Assembly: GCA_017447185.1 (NCBI GenBank) | Contig: JAFSOC010000014.1 | Location: forward strand, 1-64,000 | Reading direction: 5' to 3' | DNA length: 64,000 nucleotides | Origin: Clostridia bacterium | Lineage (GTDB): Bacteria > Bacillota > Clostridia > Christensenellales > Aristaeellaceae | In this document: one piece after another, positions 20,688 to 28,029 of the stretch | Layout of the letters: the number at the start of each line of letters is the position of its first letter | Position numbering within the stretch: the first letter of the stretch is position 1 | Made by a program: the position numbers and the translations under genes | Notes under the pieces: generated by a model | Seen by the model: only the letters and a program-made list of their open reading frames with translations | What the model was told of the DNA's origin: nothing | Databases searched by the model: none

Positions 20688-20693
20688 ATTATA
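20688..20693 (-). promoter_or_regulatory. -10 element for the giant adhesin gene
   Basis: On the minus strand a perfect TATAAT lies about 130 nt upstream of the adhesin ATG, downstream of the protease terminator. The -35 position (17 nt further) reads ATACAC and is weak, which may mean an activator is needed. The roughly 120-nt leader contains an imperfect CGTG/CACG hairpin but no riboswitch I recognise. Confidence 0.5.
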
Positions 20694-20757
20694 TACTTTT
20701 TCCGGTTCCCGTGTATATAAAATGTCACAGAAAGAAACACTAAAAGAAAAAAAATTC

Positions 20758-20787
20758 AAAAAGAACCGGCGGCGACCGGTTCTTTTT
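20758..20787 (-). terminator. Intrinsic terminator after the clostripain-like gene
   Basis: A perfect 12-bp stem (AAAAAGAACCGG with CCGGTTCTTTTT) around a 6-nt loop, flanked by A and T runs on both sides, so it can work in either direction. It separates the protease gene from the adhesin gene and supports independent transcription of the adhesin. Confidence 0.85.
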
Positions 20788-20808
20788 GAAAAAATCCTTC
20801 GTTGAATC

Positions 20809-22959
20809 TTATTCCGTACTCAGTTCCTCTACGTCCTGTATGGAAATATTCTTCGAGTTCTTCTCGTAATAAGAAGATATATCCATGGTTATATCTCCCT
20901 CCCAGGAAGAATCCGTGATATGCATGCCGGTTCCGTCCCAGGTCATCTTCACCCGTTCCAGGCGTACCTGCCGGATAAAAACATCATAGAGTACATATTC
21001 CAGTTCATAGTTTCCCGGCGGCAGCGGGGTCTTTTCAATGTTCACCATCCTCTGGAAGGTCAGCGGATCGCTCGGCTCATAATCCCCGGACAGCAGGCCA
21101 TCCTCCGATACCACGGGGTAAATCAGGTTGAATTCCTGCCCTGTCACACTGGAAATCGGCTTTGTATTCCGGTTGAACATCTGGGCGTCTGCGTTGAATC
21201 CCTGCCACAGGCCGTAGACTTCATAGGTATCCTTTTTCCAGCGGTATCCGCTTCGCAGATTCCATCTCCTGGCATCCACGGAAATCGGAATATTATACAG
21301 CATATCATAGTTTCCGTTCATGGGAATCGTTAACATTTCCAGGTGACACAGTTTTCCGTCAATCGATGCCCAGTTCCCACTGTTTTGCCAGTGATAAATC
21401 CCGTTCTCTGTCTCATAATAGGCAGGAATCAGGCCGAGGCTGATCATCTGGCCGCTTTCCTCATCCTCTTTGTAAAGGTTGCAGGTAACCGCTCCCAGAT
21501 AATTGTTCTCATCCTCCACTGAAAATTCCGGAATTCCGTCTTCCCCTGTCGTTTTGTGAATCGTGATGGTGCTTCCCGGAAGCTCCGCCATTTCCGGCAG
21601 CTTCTCCACCTGCTGATAAACCTCATCCGGCGCGGTCCATGGACTGATGGCATCCAGCAGGGCAAGATAATTGGGGCTCGGACAGTTCCTTGCATATACG
21701 TCCAGCTCAGGAAGCGTGAAATTCGTTGCGTAGCAGAAAGAGATTCCCCTGGCCGCAGGTTTTCCCGCCCCTCGCAGGCTGTAATCCACCACCTCCGCCA
21801 GGGCATCCTGCATTTCCCACTGCAGGGTTTCACCCGCCACGCTCCGCAGGGATTGCTGAAACAGAATTCCTGCCAGATCCATCATATTGTCCGATCCGTT
21901 TCCGTACTGTTCCGTATGGAAAACGCTGCGGACAATACTTGAAAGGAGAAGTGGATACTTCACATAAAGCTCATTCATTCTCGCAAAGAATTGGTCGAAG
22001 TTTTTTTCCAGACGTTCCAGTTTGGAGAGATTGATCACCGACCAGGTCATCATTTCCCGGCTTTGCTCATCATCCTCATTGGCAAATTTGATCTGCGTCA
22101 TGTCACAGACCCATCGGCCCAGCATCCGCCCGTCAGCGTCGGTAACATAAAGCAGTTCCTGCATCCAGTCCCCGAGGGCTGTTCCCTTGGCGGGCACCGT
22201 CTCCTGTGACGCGATCATCCAGGAGGCATACTCCCGAACCGCGCTGGCAGTTTCGATATTGGCCATCATACAGGCATCAAACAGAATGGCTTCAAAATGT
22301 ACGCCTCCGGCTGCCAGGGCTTCCCTCAGTTCATCCAGGGCCATATAATCCCCGTCAAACAGTTCATCGATGAACAGGCCCGTCTTGCTCCCGCCGCCAT
22401 GATCCCAGAGAATCAGGGCATATTTCTTTGCCGGGCGGTTTTCCTTCCCCCAGGCGATAAATTCTGCCAGGGTTCCGGCTTCGGCCATGCTGGCCAGCGG
22501 TTTTTCCCGGAGCATCCGGAATTCACCGGTTTCGGTGCCTTTCCCCGGGATATATTCCCAGTCCTGCAGGCAGTCGGTCCGGATCTCCATTCCCAGGTCC
22601 TGTGCATGCCATTCGGAAGCTCCGCCTGTTTCCATCAGAATATTGACTTTTCCCGGCAGCTTCACCTGCAGATCGGGAATATTCATCACGTCCGGAATAA
22701 TGATTCCAATCCCGTTTTCCGGTTCATGCACCCCGGCAAGCTCCTGAAGATTCCCTGTTGCAAACCCGTACTGTGATTCCAGATCGGAACCGCACACATA
22801 AATCAGTACAGTCCATTCATCTTCTTCATTTCCGGACGCCGCTGCTGTTTCCTCCGCTGCCGCTCCGCAGAAGCCGGCAATAAACAGTCCCAGCATGACT
22901 GCCATGCAGCTCAGAAAAAACAGGATTCTTCGGATTCCCTTTTCAGGAATTGCTTTCAT
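20809..22959 (-). CDS. Secreted clostripain-family (C11) cysteine peptidase
   Basis: A 716-residue predicted extracellular protease. Residues 11-35 form a signal peptide or membrane anchor. The catalytic dyad of the C11/caspase-like fold is visible: His187 in LILWDHGGGS and Cys230 in LFDACMM, each after a hydrophobic beta strand as in clostripain. Clostripain-type enzymes cut after Arg or Lys (family knowledge). About 480 residues follow the catalytic core, more than in minimal family members, and contain beta-rich segments of unknown role. The ATG at 22959 is chosen because it overlaps the stop of the upstream frame (ATGA coupling) and is followed at once by the signal peptide; the AGGAG lies 13 nt upstream, a long spacing. 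It sits just upstream of the giant adhesin gene, so a role in processing surface proteins is possible but unproven. Confidence 0.85.
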   Translation of the reverse strand: MKAIPEKGIRRILFFLSCMAVMLGLFIAGFCGAAAEETAAASGNEEDEWTVLIYVCGSDLESQYGFATGNLQELAGVHEPENGIGIIIPDVMNIPDLQVKLPGKVNILMETGGASEWHAQDLGMEIRTDCLQDWEYIPGKGTETGEFRMLREKPLASMAEAGTLAEFIAWGKENRPAKKYALILWDHGGGSKTGLFIDELFDGDYMALDELREALAAGGVHFEAILFDACMMANIETASAVREYASWMIASQETVPAKGTALGDWMQELLYVTDADGRMLGRWVCDMTQIKFANEDDEQSREMMTWSVINLSKLERLEKNFDQFFARMNELYVKYPLLLSSIVRSVFHTEQYGNGSDNMMDLAGILFQQSLRSVAGETLQWEMQDALAEVVDYSLRGAGKPAARGISFCYATNFTLPELDVYARNCPSPNYLALLDAISPWTAPDEVYQQVEKLPEMAELPGSTITIHKTTGEDGIPEFSVEDENNYLGAVTCNLYKEDEESGQMISLGLIPAYYETENGIYHWQNSGNWASIDGKLCHLEMLTIPMNGNYDMLYNIPISVDARRWNLRSGYRWKKDTYEVYGLWQGFNADAQMFNRNTKPISSVTGQEFNLIYPVVSEDGLLSGDYEPSDPLTFQRMVNIEKTPLPPGNYELEYVLYDVFIRQVRLERVKMTWDGTGMHITDSSWEGDITMDISSYYEKNSKNISIQDVEELSTE

Positions 22960-23345
22960 TGGTCCAATGCTTCTCCTCTTTCGTTTTTTCCCTCCTGACC
23001 TTTGTACAGAAGGCACATCATGGTAATGTCGTCGAACTGTGGTGCAACCAGGGAGGAAACCAGACAGGCAGTCAGCGCAATTCCGTAATACTTCTGTGCC
23101 TGCTCGTCATTATCCTGGCCGATTTCGTTGGAAGCGGAAATCGCCGCGCCGGAGACAAAAAACGAACCAAGAATGCACAATACCAGATAGACCGGCACGC
23201 ACAGGTTGATCGCAGTCAGGCCCGCCGCTCCGATCAGCTGGCCGACGATCATTCCATCTGCGATAATGTTCGCACATCCGCTCAGAATGGAGAGCATGCA
23301 CGGAATCAGCGCACCCCTGTATGCTTTTTTCAGGAAGTCTTTGCT
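22956..23345 (-). pseudogene. Chimeric remnant: MATE transporter front joined to PP2C/SpoIIE phosphatase tail
   Basis: Reading the minus strand from about 23345, the frame gives FLKKAYRGALIPCMLSILSG and then GCANIIADGMIVGQ, the typical first helix region of MATE drug/Na+ antiporters, followed by a second hydrophobic helix. At about 23046 it passes directly into APQFDDITMMCLLYKG, the characteristic C-terminal strand of PP2C/SpoIIE-type Ser/Thr phosphatases. Roughly 380 residues of MATE and most of a phosphatase are missing. The upstream frame has a stop before any good start codon; the first in-frame ATG is 23297. Its stop codon overlaps the ATG of the protease gene. Best explained by an internal deletion that fused two neighbouring genes, or a former MATE-phosphatase fusion gene. 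The remnant may still be translated. Confidence 0.7.
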
Positions 23346-23664
23346 CTGAAAAAGCTCCTTCCCTGATGTATCCTGCTACATTATTCAGTATCCGGCATTT
23401 CGCAGAAGACTGCCGTTTTGTTCATTTTCATGCCAGTCCTGCTCATTGCCGGTCTCCTTTCACAATATCTCCTTTTTCCATTATGCCCGAAAGCAGCGGG
23501 AGCATCCGTTCATCGCCTGCGCGGTGAATACAACACTTCTTTAATGCATATCTCCTCTGCATTTGGTGCTTCAGAATGTCCTGAATCTGATGATGAAAAT
23601 TATAATACTTTATTATTGTAACATACAAATTCCAAAAATCCAAAGAAAAAATACTCCCGGCTGG
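23346..23664. other. Gene-poor stretch with a minus-strand promoter and a possible leader ORF
   Basis: A minus-strand promoter (TTGGAT, 17-nt spacer, TACAAT with TG extension; 23615-23643) points toward the MATE/phosphatase remnant. Between them an AAAGGAG followed by ATG at about 23453 starts a 21-codon ORF, and other short ORFs resemble nothing known. No RNA gene is recognised. It may be eroded coding DNA belonging to the same degraded operon. Confidence 0.4.
23615..23643 (-). promoter_or_regulatory. Sigma-A-type promoter upstream of the MATE/phosphatase remnant
   Basis: On the minus strand: TTGGAT, 17-nt spacer, TACAAT, with TG one base before the -10. It would transcribe the remnant and the coupled protease gene. 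Confidence 0.5.
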
Positions 23665-23682
23665 TCAGCAGTTCCCGGGGTA
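23652..23682 (-). terminator. Possible terminator overlapping the 3' end of amrS
   Basis: On the minus strand UACCCCGG can pair with CCGGGAGUA (one bulged A) around a 14-nt loop, followed by six U residues. The stem includes the last amrS codons. Imperfect, so moderate confidence. Confidence 0.45.
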
Positions 23683-24525
23683 GACATACCGGAGATTCTT
23701 CTCCGCCGTCCGGACCAGGTCGCAGATCTTCCGGACGTCTGTAGGCCTTCTGTCCGTCATCCGGTAGCGCGGGAAAAACCGCGTTATGTGCAGCGGGACC
23801 TCCTCTCCCCGCCGGCCCCGGAATACATTTTCCAGTCCGGCGACCCATTCACTGAGCTGGAGCATTTCCTCCTCGCTGTCGTTCTTCCCCGGAACGATCA
23901 GCGTTGTCAGCTCCACATGGAACCGTTGCACTGCTTCCCGGATAAAGGCCATGACCATCTCCCTGTCCCCGCCGAGCACCTTGCTGTAGTACCTGTCCGT
24001 AAATCCTTTCAGGTCGATGTTCATTGCGTCGATATAGGGAGAGAGCTGATCCAGGATTCCGATCTCCGCGCAGCCGTTCGTCACCGTCACGTTCAGCATT
24101 CCGCGTTCCCGTACCAGTTTTGCGGTATCCCGCACGTATTCCCAGCAGACCAGCGGCTCATTGTAAGTAAACGCGACGCCTATATTTCCCTTCTCCCGAT
24201 AGTATACAGCCAGCTCCGCGAGTTGTTCCGGGGACACTTCCCTGGTCCGGATGGAGAACCCGCGTTCTCCTTCCGCCTGGGCAATTTCATGGTTCTGGCA
24301 GAACGGACAGCGCAGGTTGCAGCCCAGGCCGCCTGCAGACAGGATCAGGCTGCCCGGATGGAACCGCGCCAGCGGTTTTTTCTCAATGGGATCCAGCGCC
24401 AGCGAGGAAACCCTTCCGTAATAAACCGGTACCGTTCCGCCACCCGAAGCAGTTCTCGCTCCGCAGGTGCCGGTCTGCCCTTCCCGCAGTTCACAGTGCC
24501 TGAAACACACATTGCAGCAGGTCAT
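23665..24525 (-). CDS. amrS: AmmeMemoRadiSam system radical SAM enzyme AmrS
   Basis: A 286-residue radical SAM protein. The [4Fe-4S]/SAM motif is GCNLRCPFCQN with Cys69, Cys73 and Cys76 (CxxxCxxC). An N-terminal Cys-rich segment (MTCCNVCFRHCEL and TGTCGAR) is typical of this subfamily, which resembles pyruvate-formate-lyase activating enzymes. Length matches the family (about 280-340). It starts 16 nt after the Memo-AMMECR1 fusion gene and is co-transcribed with it, the pairing that gives the AmmeMemoRadiSam system its name. The substrate of this conserved system is, to my knowledge, not settled; the fusion partner is the obvious candidate for an interacting protein. Cytoplasmic. Confidence 0.92.
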   Translation of the reverse strand: MTCCNVCFRHCELREGQTGTCGARTASGGGTVPVYYGRVSSLALDPIEKKPLARFHPGSLILSAGGLGCNLRCPFCQNHEIAQAEGERGFSIRTREVSPEQLAELAVYYREKGNIGVAFTYNEPLVCWEYVRDTAKLVRERGMLNVTVTNGCAEIGILDQLSPYIDAMNIDLKGFTDRYYSKVLGGDREMVMAFIREAVQRFHVELTTLIVPGKNDSEEEMLQLSEWVAGLENVFRGRRGEEVPLHITRFFPRYRMTDRRPTDVRKICDLVRTAEKNLRYVYPGNC

Positions 24526-24541
24526 ATTCTCTCACCGCCTG

Positions 24542-25927
24542 TCAGGTATGCCGGACAACTTCAAAGCGTTCCAGCGTATATGGTTCATTCTCCCGGATTC
24601 CGCCTTTTTTCATGGCAATCTCCACCTGCTCGTCCACCGTATCCACGCCGTCCAGGTCCGGCAGCAGCAGCCCGCGCCTGGATCCGCAGCTGACAATCAC
24701 GCCGTATTTGCGTACATCCAGTTCATCCCTTCCGCTGATCTGTTCCGGTGCGGACAGCACATCCACATTGATCTCCAGCCACTTCAGCTCCTCCGGCCGG
24801 ACCGGATCAAACCGCGGATCCCTCGTGGAAGCGCTGACTGCGTTGCTGATGATTTCAAGTGCGATATTCCCTTTGGTCGGCAGGAAGGTCCCGATACAGC
24901 CCCTCAGTTTTCCTTCCTTATGGATGGACACAAACACGCCGGCACGTTCCTGTTTCATTTCCGCTGTTGCCCAGTCCGGCACGTTCGGCAGTTTCCGCTC
25001 CGTCACATAGGATTCCACGGTTTCCCGGGCAAGGCGGACGAAAGGATCATCTCCGCTCCGCTTTTGCCGGAGTTTTTCCTCCTGTGCGGCCCTGTAGCGG
25101 TCGAGGAATCTTCTCTCTTCATCTTTCCCGGTGGGGCGGAAGGAACAGATTCCGTATCCGACGCCGGTGATGTCCTCATGGGAATACACCTTGGTTTCCA
25201 CGCTCATCCCGTCCATCGCCCCGGCCAGGATCACAAAGGATCGGTGTCCGCATTCCGCGGCCTTGTCGCAGAAGCTTTCCTTAAACTCGAGCATTTCCCC
25301 GAATGCGGCCCTCCCAGCTGTGTCCATGATCCGCCTGTCGTATTCAGGTCCTTCCGGGGCAAACCCGTAGGGGCCGTATGTCTGCAGCTTGTGGGACAGG
25401 TCGCCGCTGGCGATCAGCACCGTTCTTCGTCCGGTCTGTTCCACTGCCTGCCGGAGGATCATCCCGAATTCGTAATGCTTTGCCAGGGACAGGCCGGAGA
25501 GACCGATCCGGATCAGCTGATAATCCTGATACTGCTGTTCCACAAAATACAGCGGCACCATCGTTCCATGATCCAGCTGCCTGTCCCTCTCTCCCAGTTC
25601 ACCCGCCGGGAAATCCTTTTCCTTTGCCAGTCCGCAGACCGCCTTCACCAGTTCTGTATCATACCGGACCCGGAAGCTGACCTCCGGCGCCCTGAACCGG
25701 CCAAAGTCCCCCGTTGCCTGTTTCCCCGGGGAAATGTGGAAATAATCCGCATACATGACAACATGCGGACTGGTGACAATGATGGTCTCCGGGCGGATTT
25801 CCGCGATTTCGGCCGCCACGGTTTCATAGGCTTGTATGGTCTTCAGGATCTGCTTTTCGCTGCCTCTGCCAACCTGCGGCACAATCATAGGAGGATGAGG
25901 AACCATATAAGCTGCAATCACGGACAT
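24542..25927 (-). CDS. Memo-AMMECR1 fusion (AmmeMemoRadiSam proteins B and A)
   Basis: A 461-residue fusion. Residues 1 to about 275 are Memo, related to class III extradiol dioxygenases (LigB), with MVPHPPMIVPQVG near the start, TSPHVVMYADYF and LDHGTMVPLYF supplying the conserved His residues, and ASGDLSHKL. Residues about 293-461 are the AMMECR1 domain, with the signature LRGCIGT at 341-347 and DPRFDPVRPEEL. In many genomes these are separate genes, so the fusion implies the two act together. The ATG at 25927 is chosen over an ATG 66 nt upstream because GGGGGAG lies 8 nt before it and it begins at the conserved Memo N-terminus. First gene of a two-gene operon with amrS. The reaction performed is unknown; calling it a dioxygenase would be an over-reading of the fold. 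Confidence 0.92.
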   Translation of the reverse strand: MSVIAAYMVPHPPMIVPQVGRGSEKQILKTIQAYETVAAEIAEIRPETIIVTSPHVVMYADYFHISPGKQATGDFGRFRAPEVSFRVRYDTELVKAVCGLAKEKDFPAGELGERDRQLDHGTMVPLYFVEQQYQDYQLIRIGLSGLSLAKHYEFGMILRQAVEQTGRRTVLIASGDLSHKLQTYGPYGFAPEGPEYDRRIMDTAGRAAFGEMLEFKESFCDKAAECGHRSFVILAGAMDGMSVETKVYSHEDITGVGYGICSFRPTGKDEERRFLDRYRAAQEEKLRQKRSGDDPFVRLARETVESYVTERKLPNVPDWATAEMKQERAGVFVSIHKEGKLRGCIGTFLPTKGNIALEIISNAVSASTRDPRFDPVRPEELKWLEINVDVLSAPEQISGRDELDVRKYGVIVSCGSRRGLLLPDLDGVDTVDEQVEIAMKKGGIRENEPYTLERFEVVRHT

Positions 25928-26005
25928 CGGATGACTCCCCCTTTCCGTCTTCTGTTTTATCCTGTTCGCCGCCTGATCAGGGATACGGAGCACTGTTTTG
26001 TATAT

Positions 26006-26034
26006 ATTATCATACGGAAATCAATACTTTGCAA
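26006..26034 (-). promoter_or_regulatory. Promoter of the AmmeMemoRadiSam operon
   Basis: On the minus strand TTGCAA (26034-26029), a 17-nt spacer, then GATAAT (26011-26006). It lies about 80 nt upstream of the chosen start, directly after the terminator of the preceding gene. Confidence 0.55.
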
Positions 26035-26073
26035 ATAAAAAAAGAACCGGGAAATCCTTCCCGATTCGTTTTT
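26034..26073 (-). terminator. Intrinsic terminator of the small secreted protein gene
   Basis: On the minus strand GAAUCGGGAA pairs with UUCCCGGUUC (10 bp including one G-U) around a 4-nt loop and is followed by seven T residues. It begins 12 nt after the stop codon. Confidence 0.85.
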
Positions 26074-26084
26074 GTCCGCAGGGA

Positions 26085-26561
26085 TTATTCAGCGATCTGC
26101 AGGGTGTTGATCACGTACTCGAAAACAGCCGCAGCATCCGCGTCGGCAGCCGGTCCCATGGAGAACATGATGATGTTGTTGTTGGTGTCCACCAGGGCGG
26201 CGGTGTAGCAGTCTGCAGCGGTGTTCTTGTAGATCACGACGGTCAGGCCGTTAACCTGCACCATCTGCGCATTGCCTTCGGGATCGCTGGCCTGGACATT
26301 CGCCAGCATCTGGTCAGGGGTCATTTCGCCCGCGTTCACAGCGTCCACGACGAAGTAAGCGGTATGATCATCCGCCTCATAACCAAGCAGACGGCCGGCA
26401 GCAGCCTGTTCTTCCGGAATTTCAACAGCGTTCATGCCGGCGGGCAGCCAGATCTTCAGTCCAAGCATGTCCATCACGATGAAATCACCGGCCTGTTCCT
26501 CGGCCATCGCAACGCCGCACAGCATGCAAATCATCATTACCAGAGCAAGTACCTTCTTCAT
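26085..26561 (-). CDS. Small secreted protein of unknown function
   Basis: A 158-residue protein. Residues 1-20 are a clear signal peptide (MKKVLALVMM core, cut after AMA). The mature part is acidic with one alpha/beta unit: a strand-rich start (DFIVMDMLGLKIWLPAGM), an Asp/Glu-rich middle and a final predicted helix. It has few Cys residues and no lipobox. The general form, a short domain after a MKK signal peptide with a stretch resembling LPAGMN...EIP, recurs in small exported proteins of rumen Clostridia, but I do not recognise a named family. It has its own terminator, so it is probably a single-gene unit. A good AGGAGG-like site (GGAGGGTATTCCCT) precedes the ATG. Confidence 0.8.
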   Translation of the reverse strand: MKKVLALVMMICMLCGVAMAEEQAGDFIVMDMLGLKIWLPAGMNAVEIPEEQAAAGRLLGYEADDHTAYFVVDAVNAGEMTPDQMLANVQASDPEGNAQMVQVNGLTVVIYKNTAADCYTAALVDTNNNIIMFSMGPAADADAAAVFEYVINTLQIAE

Positions 26562-26692
26562 AGGGAATACCCTCCTTCAAAAAATCATCGGGAGCGATTC
26601 TGCCATAGAATCCCAGAAAAGTCAACACAAAAAAACGGTACCGGAAACAATGGGAGCCATGTGACACGAGTGGTATTGTTTATCAATCAAAA

Positions 26693-26721
26693 GATCCTGC
26701 TTCCCTGTTGGAAGCAGGATC
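26693..26721 (-). terminator. Terminator of the coiled-coil/H1-like gene
   Basis: A perfect 12-bp stem (GATCCTGCTTCC with GGAAGCAGGATC) around a 5-nt loop, 36 nt after the stop. The minus-strand T run (TTTTGATT) is short but present. Confidence 0.75.
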
Positions 26722-26757
26722 CCTGTGCATCATGCGGTTTTTCAGACGCGCCGGCCC

Positions 26758-27756
26758 TTACCGGATGGAAACGGTTGCGCCGTCAACAGTCTCTTTTACT
26801 TCTTCCGTTACTTCTTTCACTTCTTCCGTCACTTTTGCGGAAAGGTCTTCCGCCGCAGCAGCGGCTTGTTCTGTAACGGATCCGACGACTGCTTCGGCGA
26901 TAACCGGGGTTTCCTCGGCTGCTTTTTCCACGGTGCTTCCGGCTTCAGCGCTTCCGGCTGCGGCAGTTCCGGCTGCAGCGGCTTTGGGCTTCCTGGTTCT
27001 TGTGGTTGTTTTACCGGCGGCTTTGGCCGCGGTACTTTTTTTTGCACCGGTCGCCTTCGCAGTTGTCTTCTTCTTGGCTGCAGGCTTTTTCGCAGCGGGC
27101 TTCTTTGCAGTTTTTTTGGCGGCTTTCGCCTTCGCTGCTGCAGCCTCGGCTTCCGCGGCCGCGGCTTCCTCTTCCGAGGTGCCGATCAGAATCCGGTCGC
27201 CGCTTCCCTGGGGAAGGGTGTCCGTTTCCTGCTTCAGCGCGTTCACCATCTGACGGCCGAATTTGGTCTTCAGGTCCACCGCTTCACCGGAGAACAGCTG
27301 CTTGCCGGTGGCGGATGCCACGTTGCCCAGCGCATCCATCAGCACCTTGATCTGGTTCAGGTAGTAGTTGTAGGTCTCGCTGAAGGTATTGACGGTATCG
27401 GAAACAATCTTTTCTGTATCCTGCTTCTGCTGGACAATCTCTTCCTTGAGATGATGACGGGCCAGGGATTCTTCCTTCGCGTAGCTTTCTTCCTTCGCCT
27501 GCAGGTTGCCATCGAATTCCTGGTTCTTCCGGAGATACAGCTCCTTCAGGCCCTGGTACTCCGCGAGGGTCTCCTGGGTTTCCTTCTTCAGGACTTCCAG
27601 GTCGGTCTGGGCAAGCTTCTCTTCCAGTTCAGAAATCCTGGCCTTGTACTTTTCCAGTTCATTTTCTACTTTTTTCTTTTCTTCGGTAACGTTGTTCAGG
27701 CTCTCTTTCAGATGCTCAATCTGCATCTCATAATTTTTGTTGTTACTGCCAAACAT
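26758..27756 (-). CDS. Coiled-coil protein with histone-H1-like Lys/Ala tail
   Basis: A 332-residue cytoplasmic protein. Residues 5 to about 95 form a long heptad-patterned coiled coil (HLKESLNNVTEEKKKVENEL and onward). Residues about 100-195 are helical (TVNTFSETYNYYLNQIKVLMDALGNV), followed by a short acidic Ala/Glu run. Residues about 205-260 are Lys/Ala/Pro/Thr repeats (KKTAKKPAAKKPAAKKK) like eukaryotic H1 tails and the bacterial H1-like or phasin-type proteins. The C-terminus returns to acidic. The ATG at 27756 is preferred to one 78 nt upstream because GGGGG lies 9 nt before it and the extra N-terminus has no coiled coil. It may bind DNA or polyanions through the basic tail (inference). 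A similar charge layout occurs in polyhydroxyalkanoate granule proteins, but no PHA genes are nearby. Confidence 0.75.
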   Translation of the reverse strand: MFGSNNKNYEMQIEHLKESLNNVTEEKKKVENELEKYKARISELEEKLAQTDLEVLKKETQETLAEYQGLKELYLRKNQEFDGNLQAKEESYAKEESLARHHLKEEIVQQKQDTEKIVSDTVNTFSETYNYYLNQIKVLMDALGNVASATGKQLFSGEAVDLKTKFGRQMVNALKQETDTLPQGSGDRILIGTSEEEAAAAEAEAAAAKAKAAKKTAKKPAAKKPAAKKKTTAKATGAKKSTAAKAAGKTTTRTRKPKAAAAGTAAAGSAEAGSTVEKAAEETPVIAEAVVGSVTEQAAAAAEDLSAKVTEEVKEVTEEVKETVDGATVSIR

Positions 27757-27805
27757 TCGGTATTGCCCCCTTATTCGTTTGTGTATTGTATTACCGCTTT
27801 TCTCT

Positions 27806-27834
27806 ATTGTACTTGATTTTTCCTTTCCCCGCAA
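27806..27834 (-). promoter_or_regulatory. Promoter of the coiled-coil/H1-like gene
   Basis: On the minus strand TTGCGG (27834-27829), a 17-nt spacer and TACAAT (27811-27806), about 50 nt before the ATG. Confidence 0.6.
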
Positions 27835-27905
27835 GAAAAAGATTGAAAGAATTTTTTACAAAATGGAAAATTTTTATGTAAAAAACGAACGATGATCTGT
27901 TTCTA

Positions 27906-28018
27906 TTGAACAAGCCCGGTTTTTTCTGTTATGCTTACGTCAGTAAAAATCTTACAATTGGAGGAACATATGGCCAACAAGGAAACCCGGATCCCTTTCA
28001 GCGGGATCCGGGTTTTTT
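27906..28018 (+). ncRNA. Candidate short transcript with promoter, RBS-ATG and terminator
   Basis: On the plus strand TTGAAC (27906-27911), 18 nt, TATGCT (27930-27935) forms a promoter. Downstream is GGAGG (27960-27964), 5 nt, then an ATG at 27970. Only five codons later a perfect 12-bp terminator stem begins, ending in six T residues at 28018. The predicted RNA is about 75 nt. The reading frame (MANKETRIPFSG and on) would be cut within the stem, so the product is either a very short peptide or a regulatory RNA. Alternatively, the hairpin simply ends the gene on the other strand and the promoter is chance. Confidence 0.4.
27984..28018. terminator. Bidirectional terminator
   Basis: AACCCGGATCCC (27984-27995) pairs perfectly with GGGATCCGGGTT (28003-28014). 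On the plus strand it is followed by TTTTTT. On the minus strand it lies 16 nt after the stop of the next gene and is followed by TTTCCTTG. Confidence 0.8.
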
Positions 28019-28029
28019 ATGGCTTGGTC

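Noticed and set aside
20557-20690. A c-di-GMP (GEMM) riboswitch in the giant adhesin leader
   Set aside because: A GCAATGGCAAAAGCC stretch is faintly similar, but the GEMM P1/P2 loops and the conserved CAGGGCAAACC segment are absent.
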